Shown here: one piece after another, positions 26,638 through 35,412 of the stretch | How the letters are laid out: each line of letters begins with the position of its first letter | How positions within the stretch are numbered: the stretch's first letter is position 1 | Assembly (NCBI RefSeq): GCF_024808875.1 | Contig: NZ_JANUCT010000008.1 | Coordinates: 1 to 64,000, forward strand | Length of the DNA stretch: 64,000 nucleotides | Source: Methylohalomonas lacus | GTDB lineage: Bacteria > Pseudomonadota > Gammaproteobacteria > Methylohalomonadales > Methylohalomonadaceae | Reading direction: 5' to 3' | Position numbers and translations under genes: made by a program | Notes under the pieces: generated by a model | What the model was told of the DNA's origin: nothing | The model's database searches: none | Seen by the model: the letters and a program-made list of their open reading frames with translations, nothing else

Positions 26638-27555
26638 ATGGCTGAAACCATGACCGAGTTGAACTACTACACGCTGGATGTATTCACCGAGCGCGTCTTC
26701 GGTGGTAATCCGCTGGCCGTGATCCCCGATGCCCCCGATCTGGATACCGGTCTCATGCAGTCGATCGCGCGCGAGTTCAACTACCCGGAGACCGTGTTCG
26801 TACGCCCGGCCGAGCATCCCGATGCACTACGTCGTTTGCGGATATTCACACCGCAAAGCGAACTGCCGTTCGCCGGTCATCCGACCATTGGCACGGCGCA
26901 ACTGCTGGCCGAGATCGGGATGGCGCCGGCGCCGGCCAGTGACGTGACGGAATTCCTGCTGGAAGAAGGCATTGGCCAGGTGCCGATCACGCTACAGCAT
27001 GATCACAATGGCGGCTGCTTCACGTGGCTGACACTGCCGCAATTACCCGAGGCTGGTCTGCAGGCACCGCCGGCGGCGCGTCTCGCGAATATGCTCGGAC
27101 TCGCCCCGGAGCAGATCGGCGCGCACGGTATGCCGGTGCAGACTGGCAGCGCCGGCGTGCCGATGACTCTGATCCCGCTGCGCGATCGCCAGGCCCTGCG
27201 CGACTGCGTTCTCGACCTCCATTGCTGGCGCGACCTCCTGGCCAATAGCGACGCAGCACAGGTTTACCTGTTCTGTCGTGGCGATGATGCCAGCGGCGTC
27301 GATTTCCACGCACGCATGTTTGCCCCGGCGTTGGGCGTACCGGAGGATCCGGCCACTGGCGCGGCCGCGGCGGCTTTTGCCGGCTATTTATGGCATGCCA
27401 CTCGCAGCGCTGGCCATTATGTGATTGCCCAGGGCGAGGATATGCTGCGGCCGAGCCGCCTGCATATTGAATTGTCAGCTGCCGGCGATCACCTGCAGCG
27501 CGTGCGCGTCGGCGGCCGCGCGGTTCGCGTCTGTCATGGTCAAATGCGCGTGTAG
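26638..27555 (+). CDS. PhzF-family isomerase/epimerase
   Basis: A 305-residue protein with YTLDVFTERVFGGNPLAV at the start, the catalytic Glu region EFNYPETVFV, FTPQSELPFAGHPTIG and the second-domain EDPATGAAAAAF motif. These features define the PhzF fold (two pseudo-symmetric halves). PhzF isomerises trans-2,3-dihydro-3-hydroxyanthranilate in phenazine makers, but no phenazine genes surround this one, so the substrate is probably different. A good GGAGG precedes the ATG. Confidence 0.9.
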   Translation: MAETMTELNYYTLDVFTERVFGGNPLAVIPDAPDLDTGLMQSIAREFNYPETVFVRPAEHPDALRRLRIFTPQSELPFAGHPTIGTAQLLAEIGMAPAPASDVTEFLLEEGIGQVPITLQHDHNGGCFTWLTLPQLPEAGLQAPPAARLANMLGLAPEQIGAHGMPVQTGSAGVPMTLIPLRDRQALRDCVLDLHCWRDLLANSDAAQVYLFCRGDDASGVDFHARMFAPALGVPEDPATGAAAAAFAGYLWHATRSAGHYVIAQGEDMLRPSRLHIELSAAGDHLQRVRVGGRAVRVCHGQMRV

Positions 27556-27605
27556 ACGACGGGTTTTATTGCAATCCAGCAGCCGGTCGAGGTAAAAAAG
27601 CCGTT

Positions 27606-28181
27606 ATGGTCGATGTCGTACTGAAATGTCGTTGCGGCGCCGTTCAGGGTATGGCCCGTGATGTCTCCGCGCGCAGCGTTACCCGTGCTGTCTGTTATTG
27701 CGACGACTGCCAGGCGTTTGCCTGCTATCTCGGCCGCGAGACAACAATACTGGATGAATACGGCGGCACAGAGGTCTTCCAGATGACGCCGGCGCAGATC
27801 GATATTCGCCGCGGCACGCAACAGCTGCGCTGTGTCCGTCTGACCGCCGGCGGCATGTATCGCTGGTATACCGCCTGCTGCCATACGCCGGTCGCCAATA
27901 CGGTCTCGGCGCGCCTGCCATTCGTCGCCGTGATTCATGCTTTCATGGACGCTACCGGTGTACCCGACAACCATCTCGGCCCGGTCCGGTTTCGGGTACA
28001 GGGCAGACATGCCCGCGGCACTCCGCCGTATCGAACCGTCTATAAGGGCTTCCCTGCACGCATGCTGCTGCGGGTTCTGCCGCGTCTTTTGCTGGCCATT
28101 CTGCGGCGGCAGCACAGACCGACACCGTTCTTCGATGCTACGGGCAGACCGGTAGTCACGCCGCACGTTCTCGCCGCATGA
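27606..28181 (+). CDS. GFA-like zinc-binding protein (DUF6151-type)
   Basis: A 191-residue protein with LKCRCGAVQG (C-x-C), VCYCDDCQAF and TACCHTPVAN, the cysteine pattern of the GFA/Mss4-like zinc fold found in glutathione-dependent formaldehyde-activating enzyme relatives. It lacks further catalytic features, and I attribute it to the GFA-like DUF6151 group with moderate certainty. A basic C-terminal tail (LRVLPRLLLAILRRQHR) may contact a membrane. Same strand and 50 bp after phzF-like. Confidence 0.65.
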   Translation: MVDVVLKCRCGAVQGMARDVSARSVTRAVCYCDDCQAFACYLGRETTILDEYGGTEVFQMTPAQIDIRRGTQQLRCVRLTAGGMYRWYTACCHTPVANTVSARLPFVAVIHAFMDATGVPDNHLGPVRFRVQGRHARGTPPYRTVYKGFPARMLLRVLPRLLLAILRRQHRPTPFFDATGRPVVTPHVLAA

Positions 28182-28200
28182 AGATGTCAGGCAGGCAACG

Positions 28201-28917
28201 TCACTCGTCTAGCTCCGGGTAATGGCGAAATATGCCGTGCTCGCTGAACGGCAGGCGCCGTTCGGAATCGAGATAGGCGGCGATATTCGGGCGTGCCGCA
28301 ACCCGGTTGTGTATGCCGATCAGACCGCGGTAGTCCGGCGCCAGCTTTTTCATATTTGCCGGAAACGCATAGTTCAGGCCGGCGATGATCTGGAATAGCG
28401 ACAGATCCACGTATGAGAGTTTACGGCCGAACAGGTAGTCGCCGTTCGGCCCGTTCGTCCAGACGCGTTCAAAGTAGTCGAGGAACTTCGGTAGCCGTTC
28501 GGCCGTGAAATGTTGCGTCCGTCGGCGTGCCTCGCGTTTCTGCTCTTCATAGTAAAGGCCCACCGCTACGGGATGATGGACGTCGTGGATCTCGGCGACG
28601 AAGTCGGCGATCGTCAACTGCAGCTGATGTGCCCAGAGCCGGCCGGGCTCGCTGTCCGGCACCAGTTCCAGCCGCGGTCCCAGGTAGAGCAGGATATTGG
28701 CGACCTGGGCGATAATTTGCCGGCCGGCTTTCAGGAACGGCGGGGCGAACGGCGGACGTGTATTTTCGGGATCTTCCAGCAGCTGCATCATGGTTGCCAT
28801 GCCCGCGTCGGACTCACGCGCAACATCGCGATAGTCGGCGGCGGCCGCCTCGAGTGCGAGCCGGATGAATTCACCGCGGCCCTGTATGCCGGGCCAGTAG
28901 TAGAGTTCGTAGCGCAT
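28201..28917 (-). CDS. Glutathione S-transferase family protein
   Basis: A 238-residue protein: MRYELYYWPGIQGRGEFIRL with the N-terminal Tyr region of the sigma-class thioredoxin fold, then an alpha-helical C-terminal domain with GRKLSYVDLSLFQII (the conserved N-capping box-like SxxD). It conjugates glutathione to electrophiles or isomerises them. The frame is open to 29082, but the family start lies at this Met. Divergent from the nitronate monooxygenase gene, which starts at 29105. Confidence 0.85.
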   Translation of the reverse strand: MRYELYYWPGIQGRGEFIRLALEAAAADYRDVARESDAGMATMMQLLEDPENTRPPFAPPFLKAGRQIIAQVANILLYLGPRLELVPDSEPGRLWAHQLQLTIADFVAEIHDVHHPVAVGLYYEEQKREARRRTQHFTAERLPKFLDYFERVWTNGPNGDYLFGRKLSYVDLSLFQIIAGLNYAFPANMKKLAPDYRGLIGIHNRVAARPNIAAYLDSERRLPFSEHGIFRHYPELDE

Positions 28918-29104
28918 GACGCGGTCCTCATAAAACCACGGCTCATAATCTACGCCGCATGACGGCACCATGCCACGGTCGGCGGTGGCAAGAGGGTCAT
29001 CCAGCGATGGCAGCGCGGTATAGTTTTGCCGTGGTACGCTGATGCCGTCACCGAGATGCAGCGATCGTGCAGTCAGTCTCATAACTCATCAAGGAGCAGC
29101 GGCC

Positions 29105-30085
29105 ATGCCCGGAGAGACCTCGATACAGACATCCCTGACGCAATTGCTTGATATCAAGCATCCGATCCTGCTTGCACCCATGGCCGGAATCGCGGACGGG
29201 GAACTGGCGGCAGCGGTTTCCGCTGCCGGCGGGCTGGGCATCCTCGGTGGCGGCTACGGTGATCGTGACTGGCTGGAGGCGGAACTGGCCCACCTCAGCG
29301 GCAAACCGTTCGCCATTGGCTTCATCACCTGGAGTCTGGCCAACCAGCCAGCGTTACTTGATGTTGCGCTGGCGGCTGGACCGCACGCGATCATGCTGTC
29401 GTTCGGCGACCTGGCGCCGTTTGTCGAGAAGATCAAGGCGGCCGATTGCCTGCTGATCGCGCAGGTACAGACACTGGCCCAGGCCCGCCAGGTCGCCGAT
29501 CAGGGCGCGGACGTGATCGTTGCCCAGGGCACCGAGGCTGGCGGCCACGGTGCCAGCCGCGCCACGTTGCCGCTGGTGCCGGCGTTGGTCGATGCCGTGG
29601 ACCCGCTGCCGGTTGTCGCCGCCGGTGGCATAAGCGACGGCCGCGGTCTGGCGGCGGCACTCATGCTGGGCGCCGCAGGGGTGCTGATGGGCAGCCGTTT
29701 CTACGTCACCGAGGAATCGGGCGCCCATCCGGTGGCCAAGGCGGCGGCGCTGGCAGCCGACGGCGACAGGACGCTGCGCAGTTCCGTCTTCGATGAGCTG
29801 CGCGGACTGGACTGGCCGCAGCCGTACACGCTGCGCAGCCTGCGTAATGACATGACCGAAAACTGGCACGGCAATCGCGAGGCGCTGGAAGCGGTGTTGC
29901 CGGCGGAACGGGCGCGCCTGCAGGCGGCCATCGAGGCGGGCGATTTCCGTTTAGCACCCCTGATCCTCGGCGAGGGCGTCGATCTCATCACCGATAGTCC
30001 GCCGGCCGGAGTACTGGTCGAACGCCTGGTGGCCGGCGCCCGGGCGCAGCTGGAACGACATGCCGGTCGCGTGGCCAGCCCGTGA
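29105..30085 (+). CDS. Nitronate monooxygenase (2-nitropropane dioxygenase family)
   Basis: A 326-residue FMN enzyme of TIM-barrel fold: HPILLAPMAGIADGELAAAV for FMN phosphate binding, and AQGTEAGGHGASRATL, which contains the catalytic His of class I and II enzymes, then VVAAGGISDGRGLAAALMLGA. It oxidises propionate 3-nitronate and similar toxic nitronates. AAGGAG lies a few bases before the chosen ATG. The same frame runs upstream, but the conserved region starts here. Confidence 0.9.
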   Translation: MPGETSIQTSLTQLLDIKHPILLAPMAGIADGELAAAVSAAGGLGILGGGYGDRDWLEAELAHLSGKPFAIGFITWSLANQPALLDVALAAGPHAIMLSFGDLAPFVEKIKAADCLLIAQVQTLAQARQVADQGADVIVAQGTEAGGHGASRATLPLVPALVDAVDPLPVVAAGGISDGRGLAAALMLGAAGVLMGSRFYVTEESGAHPVAKAAALAADGDRTLRSSVFDELRGLDWPQPYTLRSLRNDMTENWHGNREALEAVLPAERARLQAAIEAGDFRLAPLILGEGVDLITDSPPAGVLVERLVAGARAQLERHAGRVASP

Positions 30086-30220
30086 CCCGGCCAACACTCT
30101 GGCGAGTAGCGCAGTCAGGAAAAAACGCACCGCGGGCAGCGCGATCGCGCTGCTGGTCATGGCGCTCTGCGCCGTGTATATACGTATACAGGCCCGGAAC
30201 GGATCCGGGCGGGGACGGCC

Positions 30221-30487
30221 ATGCATAATGAAACGATCAAGGTACGGGTAACGGAAAGCGGTCAATTGCTTGATGTGCTGGTTTACAGCAAGCATGCGCA
30301 TCATATTGAAGTGGTACTGGGTGAAGGTGTGCACAGTGTCCGCTGTGATCTGCTGCCCGGCCGCAACGGGCTTTTCTTTGTCGGCAACGTGATGGGTCGC
30401 GAAATTGTCTACGAACGCAGCTGTGAACAGGTACAGGCCGACATCGATCGGGCCAATCCGGCACTACGCGAATTCCGGCGGCGCTAG
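30221..30487 (+). CDS. Conserved hypothetical protein
   Basis: An 88-residue protein with VYSKHAHHIEVVLGEGVHSVRCDLLPG and GNVMGREIVYERS, mostly beta strands with a charged helix at the end. No signal peptide or membrane segment. I do not recognise a family. The gap upstream (30086-30220) contains no gene that I can support. The next gene on the other strand ends 17 bp away, so they converge. Confidence 0.6.
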   Translation: MHNETIKVRVTESGQLLDVLVYSKHAHHIEVVLGEGVHSVRCDLLPGRNGLFFVGNVMGREIVYERSCEQVQADIDRANPALREFRRR

Positions 30488-30504
30488 TTCTATTGCTTGC
30501 GCGA

Positions 30505-31344
30505 TCAGATCGCGATCGTCGATATTGCGGTCGTCGCCATGTCCGTGTCGCTGTCCGCCTCGCCATTGATGAACAGTTCCATCCAGGTCATCTCCACCGG
30601 TCCGAAGATCGTGGCAAACGACACATCGGCGGCATCATGACCGGTGCCGACGCGTATGAACTGGTCCAGTGATACCAGCCGCGTAGCGTCGAACAGGTAC
30701 CAGCGATCCTCCAGGTAAACCTCGAAGGCGGCGTGAAAGTCGGGCGGGTTGAGACCGACCACGTAGCCCGTCACAAATCGCGCAGGCACACCCAGTGCCC
30801 GGCAGAAGGCAATGCCCAGATGGGCAAAGTCGCGACATACCCCGGCCCGCTCGGTCACCGTGTTGAATGCCGAGGTGCCACTGCTGGTACTGCCGGACAG
30901 ATAGACGACATTGTCATAGATCCAGTTGCAGATGCCCTGGACTCGCGAGTAACCCGGCAGCAGGTAACCGAACTGCAGTTCGGCCAGCCGCATGAGCCGA
31001 TCGGATTCGCAGTAGCGGCTCGGGTACAAATAGGTCAGCACATCCAGCGGCATTACGGCATGCGGGACTTCTGCAATGACCGGGGCGGTGGAATAGTAGG
31101 GTGTTGACTCGACTGTGGCGCGATAATCGATTTCGAAACTGCCGGCGGTGGGCACATTGACGCGTAGGTAACGGCTGTCTCCCGGCTCGTAGACGTGCTG
31201 CTCGAAATCCAGTTCCGGCAGCAGGCGGATATCCTCGGACACGACCTTCTGGTGATCGTTTTCCGCCACGGCAATGTTGAACACGAAAGTCGCGGGCTCG
31301 AAGGTACGGTATTGCAGTCTGGCGCCGAGGTTAAAACGCTGCAT
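30505..31344 (-). CDS. Transglutaminase-like cysteine protease family protein
   Basis: A 279-residue protein with a beta-sandwich N-terminus and a transglutaminase core. The catalytic triad is visible as Cys in AGVCRDFAHL, His in PDFHAAFEVY and Asp in WYLFDATR. These stand-alone bacterial proteins are usually found with circularly permuted ATP-grasp and peptidase genes, but none is near here. Activity is peptidase or amidase-like by family; substrate unknown. Confidence 0.88.
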   Translation of the reverse strand: MQRFNLGARLQYRTFEPATFVFNIAVAENDHQKVVSEDIRLLPELDFEQHVYEPGDSRYLRVNVPTAGSFEIDYRATVESTPYYSTAPVIAEVPHAVMPLDVLTYLYPSRYCESDRLMRLAELQFGYLLPGYSRVQGICNWIYDNVVYLSGSTSSGTSAFNTVTERAGVCRDFAHLGIAFCRALGVPARFVTGYVVGLNPPDFHAAFEVYLEDRWYLFDATRLVSLDQFIRVGTGHDAADVSFATIFGPVEMTWMELFINGEADSDTDMATTAISTIAI

Positions 31345-31426
31345 GCGGATCGATTCTCCCCGCTGGTTGGGTGTGTTTCATCAATCAGAATACGTTAAAT
31401 GTATGCCGCTGTCCGCAGCTACCGCG

Positions 31427-32683
31427 TCAGTGAAACAGCCACCAGCCTGCCATACCGGCGATGATGATGGCCATGCCCGCGGCACCGGCGCGCCGGCCGA
31501 GCTGCGACCCGCCTATGCCGATCGCCAGCAGAGTCTTGACGAATGTGTTCATGAACGCGGCGATCAGCAGTGCAAGAGCGGCGGTCTCGATGCGTAAATC
31601 GTTGCCCGCCATGTCCGCCAGCGACAGGGTGATCGCGTCGACGTCGGCGATGCCGGAGGCGGCCGCCAGCAGGTAGGTGCCGGTATCGCCGAACTGCTCA
31701 CGCAGTACGTGCGACAGCAGCATGATCGCGGCGAGCAGGGCGGCGAAGATCAGCGCCGGCTTCAACTCGAACGGATTGCTGAGCCGGGCCTGGTCGCTAT
31801 GTGCCTGGTGTTTGCTCTGTCGCCAGAACAGCCACGCACCGGTATAGGCAACGACGGTCATGACGCCGGCCGGAACCAGTAGCGCCAGCGCCAGGGGCTG
31901 GCTGAACAGGCTGCTGACGATCAGCATGCGCGGAAACATGGTTGCCCAGGCCAGCAGGATGCCGGCGGCGTAGATGTTGCAGGGCCCGGGCTGATGGCGG
32001 GCAAGCCGTGCCAGGTGCAAGGTCACGGCGGTGGATGATGCCAGACCGGCAAACAGGCCGGTGACCATGATGCCTTTTCTTGCACCGATAATTCGGGTGG
32101 CGAAATAGCCGACAAACGAGATGGCGGCGATCAATACCACCATCCACCAGATCTTGTAGGGATTCAGGGCCTGCCAGGGACCGAAACCTTCGTTGGGCAG
32201 CAGTGGCAGGATGACGACCGAGATCAGCAGCAACTTTAGCGTGGCGTGGAGTTCCTGCTTCTCCAGCCGTCTGACCCAGGCGTGCAGAGTCGGCTTCATG
32301 CCCAGTAGCAGGACGGTAATCACCGCGCCGGTGGCGGCGAGGGCCGCCTCACCCAGCATGGCCAGCGCCCCGAAGGTAAAGGTCAGCAGGCCGGCGATGA
32401 CCCCGGTAATGCCAACGTCAGTGTTGTGCTGCTGACTGACGGCATGCGCCCAGCCCAGCACAACGGCGAGCGCGACAAAGGCAACGGCCAGCACGACTGC
32501 GTTGAGGTTCTGTGCCAGCAGACCGCAGACGCCGCCGAGCAGACCGATCAGCGCGAACGTACGGATGCCGGCAACGCGCTGCCCTTCGGCCTGTTCGCGA
32601 TCTTTCCAGCCGCGTTCCAGGCCGATCAGTAGGCCCAGCAGCAGTGCAACGCCAAGCCCGTAAAATGGCATGTTCGCTTCCAT
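31427..32683 (-). CDS. MgtC/SapB and DUF4010 domain membrane protein
   Basis: A 418-residue polytopic membrane protein. The N-terminal part GLGVALLLGLLIGLERGWKDR and GIRTFALIGLLGGV is MgtC/SapB-like; the remainder (ATRIIGARKGIMVTGLFAGLASSTAVTLHLARLA; DVDAITLSLADMAG) is DUF4010. MgtC proteins act in Mg starvation and acid or intracellular survival in pathogens; the role of the DUF4010 fusion is unknown. It stands alone between the transglutaminase and lipase genes. Confidence 0.85.
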   Translation of the reverse strand: MEANMPFYGLGVALLLGLLIGLERGWKDREQAEGQRVAGIRTFALIGLLGGVCGLLAQNLNAVVLAVAFVALAVVLGWAHAVSQQHNTDVGITGVIAGLLTFTFGALAMLGEAALAATGAVITVLLLGMKPTLHAWVRRLEKQELHATLKLLLISVVILPLLPNEGFGPWQALNPYKIWWMVVLIAAISFVGYFATRIIGARKGIMVTGLFAGLASSTAVTLHLARLARHQPGPCNIYAAGILLAWATMFPRMLIVSSLFSQPLALALLVPAGVMTVVAYTGAWLFWRQSKHQAHSDQARLSNPFELKPALIFAALLAAIMLLSHVLREQFGDTGTYLLAAASGIADVDAITLSLADMAGNDLRIETAALALLIAAFMNTFVKTLLAIGIGGSQLGRRAGAAGMAIIIAGMAGWWLFH

Positions 32684-32792
32684 GAATGATAGGGTACAGC
32701 AGATGTAGCATCGGCTGGTATGGACTCATTGCCTGCCCGGTGCCGGCGATGCAGGTGTCGCCGGTGCAAGCAGGCGGCGGTGACCGGTTTCG

Positions 32793-34130
32793 TTAATAGG
32801 GATGCAGACGGAACAGTTTATCCGTCTGCTCGCGACGCAGCGTGATGCTCAGCAGCAGCGTGCGGTTGTCCTGAAACAGGGCATCCCTCTGTTCGCGTTG
32901 CAGCGACAGAAAGCCGATATCCTTGTCGCTGTAGGTGCCGAAGCCGACATCGTGGTTGTTGATGTCGGGACTGGCCGTGATGCTGATGTTCAGACGGTCA
33001 TCATCCCGATCGAGTAACGCGCGCAATTGCCGACAGTTGATCAGCATGCTGCGGCGTGCAGCATCGTCGCTATAGGCATGCACGTTGACGATGATTCCCT
33101 CCTGCAGCTGTCGGGTAAGTCGCCGGTTGCGGCGGCCCTTGTCGTCGTTGGCAAACAGTTCGATGAGGTAGTCCGGCACCGGGTTGCCGTATTGATCCTG
33201 CACATGGACCACAGTGTTCTGGTAACCGTGATAGTACGGCTGACTGCCGCGCCTGTTGCGTTTGTCCATCAGCTGGCGGGTCTGCCCGGCCAGCTTGTCG
33301 CACCAGCCCTTGAAATCGTCATCATCAACCCGTAGCGCCTCGAAGATAGTTTGCAGCGTTGCATTGCTGCGCGGGCCGCCGCCCTTGCAGGCAACCGAAC
33401 TGTGATCCTCACCGTCCATGATACCGAAAGCCGTCAGGCCGTTGCAGTCGGTCAGTCTGTAGTCCGGCTGTTTCGGATCGCTGGCAAAATCGACATCGAG
33501 CCGGGCGCAGTTGAGGTTTGCGGTCGATACCCGCACGGTACCGTCGCTGCCAGGTCGGTTGGCGATTGCGGCAATGCCGCTATAACCGGTATTGCCGACC
33601 AGAACAGTGCAGAGCATGCGGCCGGGACCATACCAGGATTCGGTGCAGAACCGATCGCGTCCGGCCAGCGCGGCTGAATAGGGGCTGGCCAGTTCCAGGC
33701 CCTTGAGGATATGCGTGCCGGTCTCGAAAAGCCGCGAGCCGTGCCAGCCCTTGGTCGCCCGGCCGATCAGGCTGCGGCCGGTGTGCGCGAGCGGTGAGCC
33801 GAAGTTAGCCGGTGCCAGCATTAGCAGCCGGTGGACCGGTGCCGTGCCCGGCTCGAAATAGCGCGTCAGCCAGTCGCGGATTACCAGTGCGCCGGTGCTG
33901 TGGACGACGACGTCGACACTGCGCGGTCCGCGCGGCAGGTTGTGTTGTGTCCAGGCGCGTTCCAGTGCCGTGGCGACATCGTCGAAGGTGACCTGATCGT
34001 CCAGCGACAGGTAGTCGCCGAGGTGAATCTGTTCGATACCTTCCTGCGCAATGCCGGCGGCAACCAGTCGCCGCACCAGCGGTTTGAAGGAATCGGACCC
34101 GTCGCTCCATCCATGTATAATGACCAGCAT
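32793..34130 (-). CDS. Alpha/beta-hydrolase, lipase-like
   Basis: A 445-residue protein with MLVIIHGWSDGSDSF (oxyanion-hole His-Gly), and VVVHSTGALVIRDWL where Ser is the likely nucleophile (H-S-T-G in place of GxSxG). No signal peptide is apparent, so the enzyme is probably cytosolic, or the start lies upstream of what I chose. The second half, from VHVQDQYGNPVPDYLIELFAND, looks like an added beta-sandwich domain that may bind substrate. Substrate unknown. Confidence 0.75.
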   Translation of the reverse strand: MLVIIHGWSDGSDSFKPLVRRLVAAGIAQEGIEQIHLGDYLSLDDQVTFDDVATALERAWTQHNLPRGPRSVDVVVHSTGALVIRDWLTRYFEPGTAPVHRLLMLAPANFGSPLAHTGRSLIGRATKGWHGSRLFETGTHILKGLELASPYSAALAGRDRFCTESWYGPGRMLCTVLVGNTGYSGIAAIANRPGSDGTVRVSTANLNCARLDVDFASDPKQPDYRLTDCNGLTAFGIMDGEDHSSVACKGGGPRSNATLQTIFEALRVDDDDFKGWCDKLAGQTRQLMDKRNRRGSQPYYHGYQNTVVHVQDQYGNPVPDYLIELFANDDKGRRNRRLTRQLQEGIIVNVHAYSDDAARRSMLINCRQLRALLDRDDDRLNISITASPDINNHDVGFGTYSDKDIGFLSLQREQRDALFQDNRTLLLSITLRREQTDKLFRLHPY

Positions 34131-34276
34131 GGCCGCCCCCTTCGCCTGTGTGCTCGACTCCAGTGCCGTATTATGGAGTGTAGCCTAATCGTCCATCACT
34201 TTATCAGTGTTGATGAAGGTTGAGTGCTTCGCGGAATACGGTTATACACGTTCATCGCTCGGGCAGGATTATCGGG

Positions 34277-35338
34277 TCAGCGATCCGGCATGAGCCAGCG
34301 CGGGATCCATTGAACAAAGGCCACCATGCCGAACAGTTCAACCAGCGATTGAAAGACGATGACCACCACGGCAGCGCGAAAGGTATCAGGCGCGGCCAGG
34401 GCAAGCGGCAGCACGACGAAGGAGTTGCGGGTGCCGAAACTGAAAGCCAGCGTCCGAGCGGCGCGAACGGATAACCGAAACCAACGCGCGAGCAGCTTGC
34501 CGAGGCCGGCCGCGGCGATGAGATACAGGGCAAACACCAGCAGCAACTGAGCGAGCAGATTGCTCAGTTCAAGGACGATGCCGATTTGTGAACCGGCGAT
34601 CAGGAATACCACCACGGCCAGTAGCGGCACCGGCAGGATCCCCAGATCCTCGACCAGGCGTTTGCCATGATGACTGCGCTCGACAATATATTCCGTGAGC
34701 CAGGCGAGCATCAGCGGCAGCAGAATCAGGCCGGAAAACGCGGTCAGCAGGTGCCCGCCGAGGGCCAGTTCGATCGCCGGCGTGCCGATAAACAGCCACA
34801 GGTATACTGGCAGCAGCAATAATTGCGCGACCAGCAGCAATGGGGCAGCGGCGATGGCGCGCGGCGCATCGCCCCGGCCGAGATAGGTGAAGCTGATGAA
34901 CCAGTCGGTACAGGGCACCAGCAGTACCAGCAGAACGCCGAGCTGAATGGCGGGTTCGGCAGGCAACAACAACCGTAACAGGCCGACAATCAACGGTATG
35001 CACAGGAAATTGCCGACCAGCAGTGCGGCGATGAAACGGCCATCGCGAAAGGTCATTGTCAGGCGCGTGAGCGGTACCTGGGTGAAGGTGACATAGAGCA
35101 GCAAGCCCAGTGCCGGCCACAGCAGGAATGCCCCACTCTGTAGCGTTGCCGGCGCGACTGTACCGGCGACCATACCGGCCAGTATCGCCGCCAGGTAGAT
35201 CCATGCCTGCTGACGTTCGAGGGCTGCGCGCAAGTGTTGTATTCCGGATTTAAGCCGTTGCTCGATCAGCAAAATAGCATGATGATGCTGGATGGAGTGA
35301 ATGGGCCAGCCCAGTCGCACAGCCAGCGGCTGGTGCAC
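34277..35338 (-). CDS. ACR3/bile-acid:sodium symporter-superfamily permease
   Basis: A polytopic membrane protein (353 residues from the GTG used here) with about ten hydrophobic segments. VPCTDWFISFTYLGRGD contains the conserved Cys of ACR3-type arsenite permeases, and RTLAFSFGTRNSFVVLPLALA matches the second conserved region. Arsenite or a related oxyanion is a plausible substrate, but no arsC/arsR neighbours are visible. The N-terminal 35 residues are non-conserved, so the true start may be the TTG near residue 23. Confidence 0.8.
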   Translation of the reverse strand: MHQPLAVRLGWPIHSIQHHHAILLIEQRLKSGIQHLRAALERQQAWIYLAAILAGMVAGTVAPATLQSGAFLLWPALGLLLYVTFTQVPLTRLTMTFRDGRFIAALLVGNFLCIPLIVGLLRLLLPAEPAIQLGVLLVLLVPCTDWFISFTYLGRGDAPRAIAAAPLLLVAQLLLLPVYLWLFIGTPAIELALGGHLLTAFSGLILLPLMLAWLTEYIVERSHHGKRLVEDLGILPVPLLAVVVFLIAGSQIGIVLELSNLLAQLLLVFALYLIAAAGLGKLLARWFRLSVRAARTLAFSFGTRNSFVVLPLALAAPDTFRAAVVVIVFQSLVELFGMVAFVQWIPRWLMPDR

Positions 35339-35412
35339 TTGTATCAGGCACCTATAGACTGATCGAGTGTGTTAATGATCCGTAATTCTGGTTTGTGGGG
35401 TGATCGGCTTCA

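Noticed and set aside
30060-30251. Possible 63-residue membrane protein between the nitronate monooxygenase and the small conserved gene
   Set aside because: It overlaps both neighbours, has no ribosome site and no recognisable pattern beyond one hydrophobic segment.
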